Shown here piece after piece: positions 28,684-39,088 of a stretch of 64,000 bases of DNA (within the stretch, counting starts at the first letter, position 1; each line of letters begins with the position of its first letter). The translations under genes and the position numbers were made by a program. The notes below the pieces were generated by a model. The model was not told the DNA's origin and made no database searches. It worked only from the letters and a program-made list of their open reading frames with translations. The stretch spans positions 521,402 to 585,401 of the forward strand of contig CAJNDS010002175.1 of assembly GCA_905221605.1 (NCBI GenBank), in the 5' to 3' direction. This DNA is from Symbiodinium natans. Lineage: Eukaryota; Sar; Dinophyceae; Suessiales; Symbiodiniaceae.

Positions 28684-28879
28684 CTTCCCCGGAAAAAAAA
28701 GCCCAGCTTTGCAAGCTGGGGGGGGCATTCACGTTACACCGGCTGAATGCTGGAGCCATCGCGTTTGGAGGGCTCACAGTTTTAGGGGCGGAGCAACAGA
28801 AGAAATTTCAGGACCAAAGGCCAGGTGCTAAACCCTCTAAACCCTAAACCCTCAAACCCTAAACCCACAAACCCTACTC

Positions 28880-29320
28880 CCTAATCAGCTCTCCCAGGCT
28901 TTCGGTCGCAGGTCGCTTTGTGCCCGAATGGGCCTGACAAGTGGCTTATGGGTCATCTCGTACTTTTCAATGTGGGCCGTGACTTAGCCAACCTCTCCCC
29001 TCACCAAGAAACATCTTCAGAACATCCTCACTCGAAAAGAAATTGACAGGCACTGTGGGGGGGGGAAAAACTAGTCTGTGGGATCGGTCTGGGGGTTGGA
29101 CGATTTCTCTGCGGGCTTCTTTGGGGATGGGAGCTACTACTTTGCAGGTTTTTCCGGGGGGGGGAGGGGGAGGGAGCAAGCACACTGGACCGACTGTACG
29201 AGATTCTATTCGGGACAGAAACGGCAACCACATTAGGCTGTACACAGACACAACAGACCACAAATTTGGCCATGGCCCTGAGACCGAATACTGATGACAC
29301 GGGAGGGCATCCTGCACAGA
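28880..29320 (-). CDS. Exons between the two duplication copies
   Basis: Minus-strand stretches read KVVAPIPKEARREIVQPPDR (about 29130), SSEDVLKMFLGEGRG (about 29000) and EKYEMTHKPLVRPIRAQSDL (about 28940). They look like genuine coding sequence, but the last is shifted relative to the second by one frame with no room for a normal intron, so this part may be a decayed gene. Upstream, SSVFGLRAMAKF (about 29270) may be another exon. Confidence 0.45.
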
Positions 29321-30863
29321 GCGCAGAACGAGGAGGACGGCGTGCGAGGGTTTTTTTGCTTCTCAAGCCTCGTTGGTGTGGAGCCACTGGTGGACGCTAT
29401 ACTCTCTTTGTCTCTATATGTGGAACTATCTATGGGGGGTCATTGTCTGAGACACCCCGAGTCCCGGATCTCTCTTGAGCTGCTCTCTTGAGCTCGTTGA
29501 GTGCCGTTTGCCCCAAGAGCCTGCCCGAATTGAGCAGGCAAGGGCTAGCACCACTTGGTTCAGTCTCTATGCAGGAGCAAGCCCACTTGCTGACTGCAAC
29601 GAATTTCTGCCGTGAACTGTGCGTCAGCTGTCGGTTGATGTCACACATATGCGCTGCTCCGGCACTGGAAGAAACATCTCAGGGTAACAAGGATCAGTTG
29701 TTATACCGCTCAGTGCCTCTGCGGCGCATACCTGTGATGTGCAAGTTCATCGGCAACATTAAAGTAGCCAGCGGCGCATGTGCCTATAACAGAAGACGAG
29801 AAAACACCGCAATTCACGACAAGTTAGGAGAAACAGAGCCTAGAGCGTGTCAAGCCATGCACTCACTGTATAGGCATTGCACAGCGGCCACACAGCATCT
29901 CATTCAGGATGGGATGGTCAGTGGAGTGGCTGAAGCTAAGGCTGTTTCTCGGATGTTGGTTCCCAACGGCTTACGAAGCGACCTGCAATAGTCCTATAAG
30001 ATCCTTGAGTTTCTGAATTAACTAGCACTACAGCACCAAATGCGAATAAATACGCAAAGTACAGAGGCAACATGTCCGAAAAACAGCAAATACCGCCACC
30101 CTGTACACTGCAGCAGACAAAAGTCAGAAGCGTCTCATGCAACATCAACATCACTGTAAAGAGCGCAGATTAAAGCAAGTGCGTGGAATCTCGTTTCTGC
30201 TGCGTCCATCCTCCGGAGCGCTGTTGCGCCTCAACTCTGGACGTTCTCCGAAGCACACGACAGGAAACAAAGGGAGTCATTCCTGAGAGCACTTGTGACT
30301 GAACAACAACTGTGAGAGCCATGTTAACAGGCAGAGTCGCGGCTTGAAAAAGCGCAGTAACAAAGGCAGCACTCACAGAACTGGCCAGATTTGTCATAAG
30401 GAAAGGAATCCAGGCAATGCCTATCTCGGGTGACCCCCCAGCTATGAAATTATGATATCTGGTGTAAGCTTATCATTTTGGGTAGCCTCGCTAACTTCGG
30501 GTTTGTATGGGATGAGGTCGAATGAAGCTATGAAAATCCAGCCAATCAGAAGTGCGGACGGCTCTGTACCAAAGAAGGTGTTCATATCTCCAAGCGCATC
30601 AGATGAATCTGCTCTTGCTGACGCCGACTGGCTCCACAAACTCTGTCCGGAACATCTCAAGATGTGTCAGGCCCTTGAAAGACTGATCCTTGTCCGCGGC
30701 CCACAGTGTAATGAGCACATCCTTGCCACTTGGGTCGATCTTGTACTTGCAACGATCCACGGCCAGGTGCCCTGGCATCATCTCCGACCGAGCTGTCCAG
30801 ACATGGCCTTCGTAGTCAGCAGCTCGGATGGAGAAGCTCATAGGCAAGAAGCTCACGTGCACG

Positions 30864-31116
30864 TCACGGAAGCTGGTTCCCGTGGGGCTGAAGTGCTGTG
30901 GTGTTATGCGAGCACGCACGCGTCCCGCATGCTTCGGCGATGTCGGCTTGGATTCCTCGCTGGCCACGCTTCGTGCGACGCTGCGAGCTTTCGGGGGAAC
31001 GCTCTCCGCCTGGTCCATTCAAGGGGGTTTCCCGAAATTGAGGTACCCTTTTTGGGGGGGGATTCTCTTCTATTTGGGGTATAAAAGGGGGTACCCCTAT
31101 TCTGGGAAGTACCCAT
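30864..31116 (-). CDS. Candidate coding segment in copy B (equivalent of 26.7-27.1 kb)
   Basis: The minus frame GIQADIAEACGTRAC with acceptor GCGAG|G differs from copy A at one silent site in this frame, whereas the overlapping 139-codon frame shows an amino-acid change there. This favours the former as the real exon. Ends are uncertain. Confidence 0.35.
31027..31110. mobile_element. Element of the TATAAA-containing family in copy B
   Basis: Same as 27107-27200 but about 10 bp shorter in the middle. Confidence 0.65.
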
Positions 31117-31678
31117 TTATATGGATGGCTTGGCGATGTAAGGTTCAAATTATGGAGGGAGCCTGCTGCTTTGGAGGTATACACGGGGCCTTTCACCCCA
31201 AACCCTAAACCGAAAACATTGCCCTATTTCTTGGAAACGCCCATGTCCTTCACGCTCATGATGTTCAGCTTGCTCGTCTCGTTCATCTTCTCTTGCCTAG
31301 GTTGGCTTTTCTCACCCTCTCCGCGATATTTCCAAATTTGATCCTCTTAGCCCACTGAAAAAATCACATATCCAAAGGCCCTATACACCCAGGATATACC
31401 CATACCCCCTAACCCTCCAAATCCGAGATCCTAAGCCCCAAACCCAAACCCTATAGCCTGCCCCCTGAACGAAAAAAGCCAAGACCAAATCCGGAACCCA
31501 AGACCCCGAGAGCACTGTCACTACACCCCATCAGCCCTTAACCCTAAACCCTAAACCCTAAACCCCATCAGCCCTAAACACGCCAAAAACCAAAGCCAGT
31601 TGCTTGCCGTGAAATTCGCAGCTGGCACGTGCAATGCAGCCTCGGCCCACAGGTGTAGCACGATATCGAGGGGTTGGG

Positions 31679-31875
31679 GTTTAGGGTTTAGGGTTTAGGG
31701 TTTAGGGTTTAGGGTTTAGGGTTTAGGGTTTAGGGTTTAGGGTTTAGGGTTTAGGGTTTAGGGTTTAGGGTTTAGGGTTTTTAGGGTTTAGGGTTTAGGG
31801 TTTAGGGTTTAGGGTTTAGGGTTTAGGGTTTAGGGTTTAGGGTTTAGGGTTTAGGGTTTAGGGTTTAGGGTTTAG
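31679..31875 (+). repeat. Long (TTTAGGG)n array
   Basis: About 28 nearly uninterrupted heptamers, the longest tract in the window, inside duplication copy B. Confidence 0.95.
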
Positions 31876-32130
31876 GGCCCAGACTCTGAAGCAAACCAAC
31901 GAGAAAACAGACTCTCTTCGAAAATCTTCGAAAAAGGTTAAGGGGGGTTTAGGGGGGTTTAGGGTTTAGGGTTTAGGTTGTTTAGGTGTTCCATCAAGAA
32001 GCAGTAAGGCACGTGTCCCCCTTGTTTGTTACTTATCCCCTTTCAAGGGACTCCTATCCCGTGGTCCATCCCCTGCAACGAGCAACCCCCTTTCCTTTGC
32101 AGGGAGGGGGGGGTGGGTCGAATTGAATCA

Positions 32131-32413
32131 CCCAGAAGCTACCCGTCCACTGCTTTGCCTCCGATGGTGATGCATCACATTGCTTGTCACTGTACGAAAA
32201 GTCGCATGAGTCGGCTTGTGACTCATCTTCACCTGGGGGGGTTTACGAAAACAAGGGATCCCTGATATAAGATTCCCTTTTCATAAGGACTCCAGGAAGG
32301 TCCCCCCCCCCCCCCCCCGAGTTTCGGAAACCCCCCCCCACCTGCATCTGTGAACCAGTCGAAGATCTCCTTCAGCAGTTCGTCGAACTTTCGGGAGCGC
32401 CGTGGCATGGGGG
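32131..32413 (-). CDS. Exon pair in copy B
   Basis: Exons 32413-32342 and 32232 downward repeat the copy A pair. RRSRKFDELLKEIFDWFTDA is unchanged at protein level; the second exon differs by P to S and S to C. The intron is 109 bp versus 114 bp in copy A, mainly through poly-G length. Confidence 0.58.
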
Positions 32414-32650
32414 CTTCCCCGGAAAAAAAAAAAAAAAAAACGCCAGCTTTGCAAGCTGGGGGGGCATTCACGGTACACCGGCTGAATGCTGGAGCCATCG
32501 CGTTTGGAGGGCTCACAGTTTTAGGGGCGGAGCAACGCAAGAAATTTAAGGATCAAAGGCCAGGTGCTAAACCTGACAAAAACTGAACTCCACAAAACCC
32601 TAAACCCGAAACCCCAAACCCTACAAACCCTTCCCTATTAACCCTCAAAC

Positions 32651-32920
32651 AAACTGACAGGGACCACAGGGATCGTCCAGCTGTGGCTTTGAGGAAGTAC
32701 TATCCAACCCCCATCCTCTAGCGCGATTGCTGTCCTGGTGAAGCATGTCCTCCAGAATGTGGGTGCGGAATGGAACAGCGTGGGATTCCTGCTGCGCGCC
32801 GGCTTTTGTCTACCCAGCCCTCAACCCCAAGCCCCCTCTCGACCTTAAGAGGATTCGAGGCCCTGAAGCTCTGGAACGTAGATATCTTAGTGTCATGCAG
32901 CAAGTCTGGGAGGAGGGCCA
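32651..32920 (-). CDS. Region 3 exons 32920-32844 and 32802-32651
   Basis: Exon 32802-32651 reads GAQQESHAVPFRTHILEDML, HQDSNRARGWGLDS and KPQLDDPCGPCQF and ends TTT|GTTTGAGG. Exon 32920-32844 reads ALLPDLLHDTKISTFQSFRA then SNPLK and ends AAG|GTCGAG. Their phases do not agree, so a small exon or another border is missing. Plus-strand frames here are open too but less protein-like. Confidence 0.5.
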
Positions 32921-33292
32921 CTCGACAAGATCCTTTCGGTAAATTTTCATTGCACAACAATGCCAATACTAGAGTACACTACCATGAAATACGATACAAT
33001 TTGCAATGCAATACATTGCACTGCAGCTTCCCTAGGCTTCTTCACGCAGCAAATTGACCGTCCACGACAATACACTACGTGGAAATATGTTGCATGACAT
33101 TGCATTGCATTGCAGAGACTTGCGCTGCATTGCATTGCACTTTGTATGAAAGGGCAACGCACTTGGGGTACCCTAAACCCTAGACCCTGAACCCTAAACT
33201 CCCCTCTAGATGGATCAGCTATGCAGAACCCTAGACGAAAACCCTGCTTCAGCAAGAGCCATTCGCAAGAAGTTCTATGAAGGTCGATGGAC

Positions 33293-33397
33293 CATCGAAG
33301 GGGGTTCGTTTTGTTCCCCAAGAATTGCCTCCGCAATTGGGAGCGACAGGATCATGTCCTGGCGCAACTTGCTGAGGGGCTTGAATGGCTTTAGGAG
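33293..33397 (-). CDS. Region 3 exon, 35 codons
   Basis: Acceptor CAGCAAG|C, donor ATG|GTCCATC, phase 0 at both ends. Reads LLKPFKPLSKLRQDMILSLP then IAEAILGEQNEPPSM. The plus-strand 67-codon frame over the same DNA is taken as a shadow. Confidence 0.58.
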
Positions 33398-33710
33398 CTT
33401 GCTGGGGCCCTAAACCCTGCACCCTAAACACCCGAAAAACTCAACCCTTTAAAATTAAAGCCTATAAACCCTACATCCTAAACCCTGCATCCTAAACCTT
33501 AAGCCCTTTAAAACCTATAAACCCTGCAACAACTCAACCCGAACAGGGCTTGACTGGGCTTTGGGGGGGGGGGGCTATTTATAAGGTTTAGAAACCCTAA
33601 ACCCTAAACCCGAAACCCTAAAACCGAACCCGAACAGGGCTTGTCTGGGCTTTAGGGGGACCCTAAACCCTAAACCCTAAACCCTAAACCCTAAACCCTA
33701 AACCCTAAAC

Positions 33711-33759
33711 CCTAGCGCACTCGGGCTGCAAGGGGGGCGTGTCTGTGGCATCCTTCGGG
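33711..33759 (-). CDS. Region 3 small exon with telomeric donor
   Basis: Reads PKDATDTPPLQPECAR after CGCAAG|C and ends AGG|GTTTAGGG. A CCCTAAA array (33660-33714) follows directly as the start of the intron. Confidence 0.55.
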
Positions 33760-34106
33760 CTTGCGGGGTTAAAAGCCTCTCCCTCTGTCTGATGACAGGG
33801 CTCAGGGTTTCAGGGTTCAGGGTTTAGGGTTCGGGGGTCAGGGTTCAGGGAGTTTAAGGTTCGGGGGGGCGGGGGGGGGGGGGGCTCAGGTTTAGGGTTT
33901 GTTCAAGGCGTTGTACAAGGCCTCTGAGGGTTCGAGGTTCAGGTTAACCCAAACAGGGTTTAGGGTTTACCCTAAACCCTAAACCCTAAACCCCAAACCC
34001 TAAACCTTGGGATCCCTTCTTGGGGGCTCCCAAAATACGGAGTTTAGAGTACCTCGGGCCTTTTGGGGTAATTACAAAAAAGGGGGGTCACCCGCTAGTT
34101 TAGGAA

Positions 34107-34345
34107 ATTTTCCTCCCGATAGGATGTGGGAACGCATCAAGCAGGTGATGGGTAGGGTTCTACAGACCCCTAAACCCTAAACCCTAAACCCTAAACCCCA
34201 AACCCTAAACCCTGAACCCCCCTAAACCCTAAACCCTAAACCCCCCTAAACCCTAAACCCCCCTAAACCCTAAACCCTAAACCCTATTAAAGGATGTAGG
34301 ACTGCATCAAGCAGGTGATGGGTAGGGTTCCACAGACCCCTAACT
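34107..34345 (+). repeat. Direct repeat flanking a CCCTAAA cluster
   Basis: The segment with GGATGTGGGAACGCATCAAG and CAGGTGATGGGTAGGGTTCT at 34121-34171 recurs at 34289-34338 with a few changes. Confidence 0.7.
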
Positions 34346-34390
34346 CGCGTTTCCTTGGCATGTTGCTCGAGCTGTAACCTAACCTAGGCT

Positions 34391-34490
34391 GCCCAGTAAC
34401 CAAGGCTGAAAAAGGGTGCCCTTTTTTGCTTCAAGGGGTTTATAAGGGAACCTAAACCCCCCGAAAAGGGAAAAAGGGTACTACTGGGCA
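34391..34490. mobile_element. MITE-like element, AAGGGTGCCCTTTTTT family
   Basis: GCCCAGTA to TACTGGGC ends, core AAGGGTGCCCTTTTTTGCTT, then TTTATAAGGGAACCTAAACC. Closest copy at 5731-5829; more diverged copies at 22607-22714, 25102-25216, 44825-44932, 49175-49287, 56612-56697 and 59550-59710. Confidence 0.68.
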
Positions 34491-34734
34491 TCCTAGTAAC
34501 TAAGTTGAGCCGCCAGGTACCAAGCCCTGAACCCTTATAAGCCTTGTGCCGTCAACTCTACATTCAAATATAATCCCTGCAGACACCAAAAGCGCTGCAA
34601 ACCCCATAAGCCCTCAAACTCGTCGAACCCCCCCCCCTAAGCTCTACAAACCCTGCAGTAGCCTTAGTATGCTGATGCTGAATGATGCAGAGTGTCTCTA
34701 GGGATGGACCCTAAACCCTGAACCCAAAACCGAC

Positions 34735-34801
34735 CGCTGGTGTCCAGGAGAAGCACCGGCGAAGGCACGGAAGGTAGCCACAAACGTTGAAGACTTCGGA
34801 C
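34735..34801 (-). CDS. Region 3 exon near 34.8 kb
   Basis: Two minus frames stay open after ACCGAG: SEVFNVCGYLPCLRRCFSW (donor GTCGGTT) and PKSSTFVATFRAFAGASPGH. Coding is likely; the frame is undecided. Confidence 0.45.
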
Positions 34802-34804
34802 CTC

Positions 34805-36020
34805 GGTTTTAGTTATAGTTTAGAAGGACTCCCTAAACCCTAAACCCTAAACCCTAAACCCTAAACCCTAAGCAGCCTAGATGACAAGCTCGGAACGAAA
34901 AGACTCCCACTAGCCCTCGAAGGAATGTCTCCATTACCCATAGGCTCACAACACTCAGCCAGGAGCCCTATCTACTTTCCGATTTAGTTGTCTCCAGGGC
35001 CTAAACCCTAAACCCTAAATCCTAAACCCCAGCGCAAGTCGGTCCTTGGGAAAATTATCTTGGGGGTTGCGGAAGTTTTATAGGGTCCTTAAAGGAGGGG
35101 GCTTCACGGGGGAACCTCATCAGCTGGGGGAACCACTTAGGGAAACTTGGAGCATAACGGAACCTTGCGCTACATTGGGTTACATACCCCCCCCCCCCCC
35201 TTCCTCGAAGCCCCTGGACCCCATAAAGGTTTCACACTAGGCCATGAGCTCAGGGCTTAGGGCCCTTGAAGCCCTCTGCGTGACTTTTACAAACTGTTTT
35301 AGAGCCTGAGGGTGTAGGGCTCTGTGCACACAACAAACAGCACCAAGCAAACCTTTACGACTTCGGTCGTAGGGTCTTCTGGCCCCCAGAATGCACAGAA
35401 GTAAGGGTCCTGAGAGCTTTAGGTTTAGGTGCTTATAAACGCCATGACGTGTCCGGACCCGGAATCCGCAACCTCAAAAACTCTAAAACTCTCAACTTGT
35501 GACAGGCTGCTTTGAAAAGAGTTGTCTCGGAGGGCTGTGAGCTTTCTGCACACTAAGCTGGATTGAGGTTTTAGGGTTTAGGGGTTTACAACCCCTAAAC
35601 CCTAATCCCCACAACCCTTAACAGGACTGCAAGGGCTTCTAACGATTCACTCATGTAAAACCTTGTGGCAAGGCTACTCCCTCCACCTACACAATTAATT
35701 CACAGCCGATTCATCGTCGAAAACAAAGGGGACAAGGATTTCCATAAACCCTGAACCCTACACCCTAAACCCTAGACCCTAGACCCTAAACCCAAACCCC
35801 AAACCAAGAATTTGCAGGACCGATCCTCCAAGGCCCAAGGACGCAAAGCCTCCAAATGCATGCTTAAAACCCTCAACCGCCCTAAACCCTTCAAAGCTAC
35901 GCTTGGCAGACCTTGAAGCTGAAAACCTCCGCGTCTCAAACCCAAACCCCTCAAACCCTCAAACCCAAATCTCTTAAGGGGTATAAGGGCGGACCCCTTC
36001 ATCTTTCCCCTATATAACCC
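34805..36020. other. Long stretch without a supported exon
   Basis: CCCTAAA clusters (34830-34870, 35740-35800), poly-C (35179-35200) and unique sequence; no frame with credible splice sites found. Confidence 0.45.
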
Positions 36021-36030
36021 CTATATATAC

Positions 36031-36149
36031 CTGATATAGTCCCTTGAAACTCTGCCCCATGCGCTGTGCTGAGCTGCTGACCAGTTCATGGTCGACCCAG
36101 TACTTCGCCTCGTCCTTGCAGGAGGAACAGTATAGTTCAGCCCCAGACA
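36031..36149 (-). CDS. Region 3 exon with a CxxC motif
   Basis: Reads SGAELYCSSCKDEAKYWVDH then ELVSSSAQRMGQSFKGLYQ, phase 1 to phase 0, and ends CAG|GTATAT. The YCSSC motif could belong to a zinc-binding knuckle, but the partner cysteines would be in other exons. Confidence 0.6.
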
Positions 36150-36309
36150 CTGAATGCACTGTAACCCCAAGCCTCAACTGGTTTAGGGTTTGGGGTTTAG
36201 GGTGTGGAGTTTAGGGTTTAGGGTTTGGGGGTTTCGGGCTTAGGGTGTCGGATTTCGGGCTCGGGGCTTGGAGTTTAGTGCGAGGCGTATGGCGCGTAAG
36301 GGGGGGCGT

Positions 36310-36396
36310 AAGGGGGTCGGTGGGGGTCCTGCGAGAGGTCCAGGCTCCGGCGGCCATGGAACTCGACCAGGCCATTCTCCGACCCTCCTGCTTCGA
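36310..36396 (-). CDS. Region 3 exon near 36.35 kb
   Basis: After CTAAAG the minus frame reads EAGGSENGLVEFHGRRSLDL then SQDPHRPPY. The plus strand (EVQAPAAMELDQAILRPSCF) is also open, so strand is chosen from neighbours. Left border unsure. Confidence 0.45.
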
Positions 36397-36879
36397 CTTT
36401 AGCAGCCAATTTAGGGTTTAGGGTTTAGGGTTTAGGGTTTAGGGTGTAAACCCTAAACCCTAGAGCCACAGCAGCCCAAAATTGAGGATGTAAGCCCTAA
36501 ACCCTAGAGCAACAGTAGCCCAAAACTCAACACGCAGTATGGCTTGAGAGACAACAAAACCCACCATCCTACTAAACCCGTAAGCCACATCCGGGGTTGG
36601 GTTTAGGGTTTAGGGTTTAGGGTTTAGGGTTTAGGGTTATAGGGTTATAGGGTTATAGGGTTTAGGGTTTAGGGTTTAGGGTTTAGGGTTTTGGGCCAAA
36701 GTTTAGGGTTTAGCAAAAACCCGACCTGCTATGGTTTCTGGTACCGAAATCCACAACCGTACTAAATGTACCCTCAGGGATGGGCCTCGCGTACACATTT
36801 CACCGCTAGCCTGAGCTCCATACCGCCTCTACCCCGACCCCCACTCCCCTCCTCGCACTCCTGATCTCTGCACTGCAAT

Positions 36880-37130
36880 GTGCAGGCTCACTTGCACGCC
36901 GTCCTTCCGGTGCCCATCATCTACTATTTGCGTAAGAACGCCCCCAAACAGACAACAGTTTTTTCCTCATAAGGGCAATATAAGGATGATTATCTTATGT
37001 TCTTGGAGGGGTCTTAAGCAAATAGTAGTCATGAAAAGGGCGTAGAAGGGTGTGGACTTGTTGGTTTTGTGGATTCAACGTTTCAGGACTTCCGAACTTT
37101 CCTCAGAGAGATCTTGCACCTTAAAACAAA
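36880..37130 (-). CDS. Exon fragments flanking an inverted-repeat element
   Basis: On the coding strand PQNQQVHTLLRPF (about 37070-37032) runs into the element 36922-37031, whose far end TAGTAG serves as acceptor for GHRKDGVQ or MMGTGRTACK, which ends at a consensus GTGAGC donor (36891). VQDLSEESSEVLKR lies upstream at about 37120-37078. The donor would be GA or lie inside the duplicated ATGA, so the splice is not certain. Confidence 0.4.
36922..37031 (-). mobile_element. Introner-like element, copy 2
   Basis: Terminal inverted repeats TACTATTTGCGTAAGAAC and CTTAAGCAAATAGTA, about 110 bp. ATGA occurs on both flanks (possible 4-bp target duplication). The TAGTAG end supplies a splice acceptor. 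Confidence 0.7.
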
Positions 37131-37739
37131 AGGGTAGAGGTACACCCGATGATTGCAAGCGTGCCTTCCTCTGTTTTGTGTGGAGGAGGGGCTTGGGACG
37201 CAAAGGTTGGAACCCCCCCCCCCCCAACTCACCAGTGCACTCAAAACCGGAGAAGTCAGAACCCACAGCCCTGAATCAAGACCCTTATGAGCCCCTTCTC
37301 TGCTAGGATGGCCCATGAAGACCCCCTGAAAACTATTCCTAAACATCATCTTCTGAATCCGAAAGGACAAATACAAAATGTCCCAAGGCCCTCCCTAGTC
37401 TATAGTCATCACCCCCGCTTTGGAGTAGACCCTGGAAAAAAGTCCATACTTCTCAGGGACAAGTAGCTAGAATAGAAACCCTGAACCAAAAAAAAACGTA
37501 TTGAAGTATAGTGCTCCAAGACCCAGATAGGGGCCTTGATAATTCGAATTCGGTTTGGAGGAGCGGGGGTACTATCGTATGAATATAACCGGATCACAAG
37601 GGACTGATATTAGCAATCATTCCGACCATTGCACTACCGTTACTTAGTTGGGACCCTGTGAGAATACGAGCGGGTTTAGGGTTTAGGGTTTAGGGCTTAG
37701 GGTTTAGGGTTTAGGGTTTTGGGTTTCCATGCCGCGCAC

Positions 37740-38524
37740 CCCAGGAATGGGTATCATCATGTAGAGAACCGTGAGTGTGCGCAGATTGACCTCAAATTAA
37801 GAGAAGTTTGCGTTTAGGGTTTAGGGTTTAGGGTTTAGGATTCAGGATTTAGGGTTTCGGGTTTTGGGTTTAGGGTTAGCGTTTAGGCCCTTGAGGAGTA
37901 CAACCTGAATCAGAGAAGGCTCGCCCCGAGGGTGCAAAGCACAAGAATCGAAAGGTAAACAGTGCAGCAGGGTCTTCTTCCCCAGATGACCACCAACCTA
38001 AGCCCTAAACCCTAAGCCCTAAACCCTAAGCCCTAAGCCCTAAACCCTAAACCCTAAACCCTAAACCCTAAACCCTAAGCCCTAAACCCTAAACCACGAC
38101 CACCCCGAAACCCAAAAGCCCTTGAAGCCCCCAAAGCCTTAATGCCCCACCGCTCAGAGCTTAAAGTCAAGGGACCAAAGGAGGAACCCTTAGAAGGGAC
38201 CTCAGGGAAATGTAGGGGCTCAAACCCTTCAAACCCTTCAAACCCTTCAAACCCCGAAACCCTACATACCCCCCAAACCCCAAACCCCAAACCCTAAACA
38301 CTAAACCCCAAACCCCAAACCCCAAACCCCAAACCCTAAACCCTAAACCCCAAACCCCAAACCCTACACCCTAAACTGGCCCTAAACCCCAAACCCTAAA
38401 CCCTAAACCCTAAACCCTAAACCCCAAACTCGACACCCTTCACGTGGAAGTTCTTGGGAGTTCTAAGGAGCCACGCCTCGCACCGCTGCCCTCGCCAGAG
38501 AGATCGGAGCTTCAAATCGCCGAC
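37740..38524 (-). CDS. Region 3 exons 38524-38437, 37997-37905, 37790-37740
   Basis: GDLKLRSLWRGQRCEAWLLR then TPKNFHVK (acceptor CCTGAG|G, donor GTGTCG) joins in phase 1 to WWSSGEEDPAALFTFRFLCF then PSGRAFSDS (donor GTTGTAC) and in phase 1 to SAHTHGSLHDDTHSWG. Other frames of the last two exons (KKTLLHCLPFDSCALHPRGE; NLRTLTVLYMMIPIPG) are also open; the phase-consistent ones are preferred. Confidence 0.58.
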
Positions 38525-38573
38525 CTCAGGGGGGTCAGCTAGGGTTTAGGGTTTAGGGTTTAGGGTTCAGGGT

Positions 38574-38645
38574 TCAGAGGGTCAGAGGGTCAGAGGGTCA
38601 GAGGGTCAGAGGGTCAGAGGGTCAGAGGGTCAGAGGGTCAGAGGG
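38574..38645 (+). repeat. TCAGAGGG x9 microsatellite
   Basis: Nine exact 8-bp units flanked by TTTAGGG units; apparently derived from TCAGGG variants of the telomeric repeat. Confidence 0.9.
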
Positions 38646-39088
38646 TTTAGGGTTCAGGAGTACATGCAGCAAGGAACCTCCTTGACAACATGCCTTTGGC
38701 ATGAGAAAAGCCTGAACCGTAGACCTTGAAAATCCCAGGGCCCAAACTCTTACCAGAACAAACCTCAAAGCTTCTAAACGCAAGGCTCCCAAGGCTTCCC
38801 CAAAGGGACCAAAAGCCTCCATAAACCCTACAAGAAGGGGCCCCCCTGGTTATAAGTAGGGTTATAAGTGCCCTATAGATTGGGAAGTCCCTTAACTATG
38901 GATCGTGTAGTAAGGGGGGCCCGTCCTTGTAAACCCCATAAGCCCTAAAGCTCATAAAGCCTCATCCTGATTTGGGGATTAGGGCTTAGTTTTCTTGGTT
39001 GCGGGGTTTCGGCCCTAAACCCTAACTCCAAAACCAAATCAAACCTCGGGCCTACGTAGACCGCAGCCCTAAACCCCAAACTCTAAAC

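Larger units (their letters stand above)
25371..28836. repeat. Segmental duplication, copy A
   Basis: Copy A is collinear with 29332-32570. Shared unique sequence covers 25371-27470, 27600-27690 and 28226-28836 with a few percent divergence by eye. Copy A carries an extra block of about 55 bp near 25740-25796 and, at 27690-28225, an insertion of repeat plus a CCGCCGACC-ended element where copy B has a pure TTTAGGG array. The copies are in tandem, separated by 28837-29331. Confidence 0.9.
29332..32570. repeat. Segmental duplication, copy B
   Basis: Second copy of the 25371-28836 unit. It differs by small indels, for example a 9-base in-frame insertion near 31608 within a conserved minus-strand frame (GRGCIARASC), and by a long uninterrupted TTTAGGG array at 31679-31875. 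Confidence 0.9.

Noticed and set aside
33080-33145. Structured RNA from TGCATTGCATTGCA repeats
   Set aside because: Short degenerate simple repeat without a stable conserved fold that I could define.
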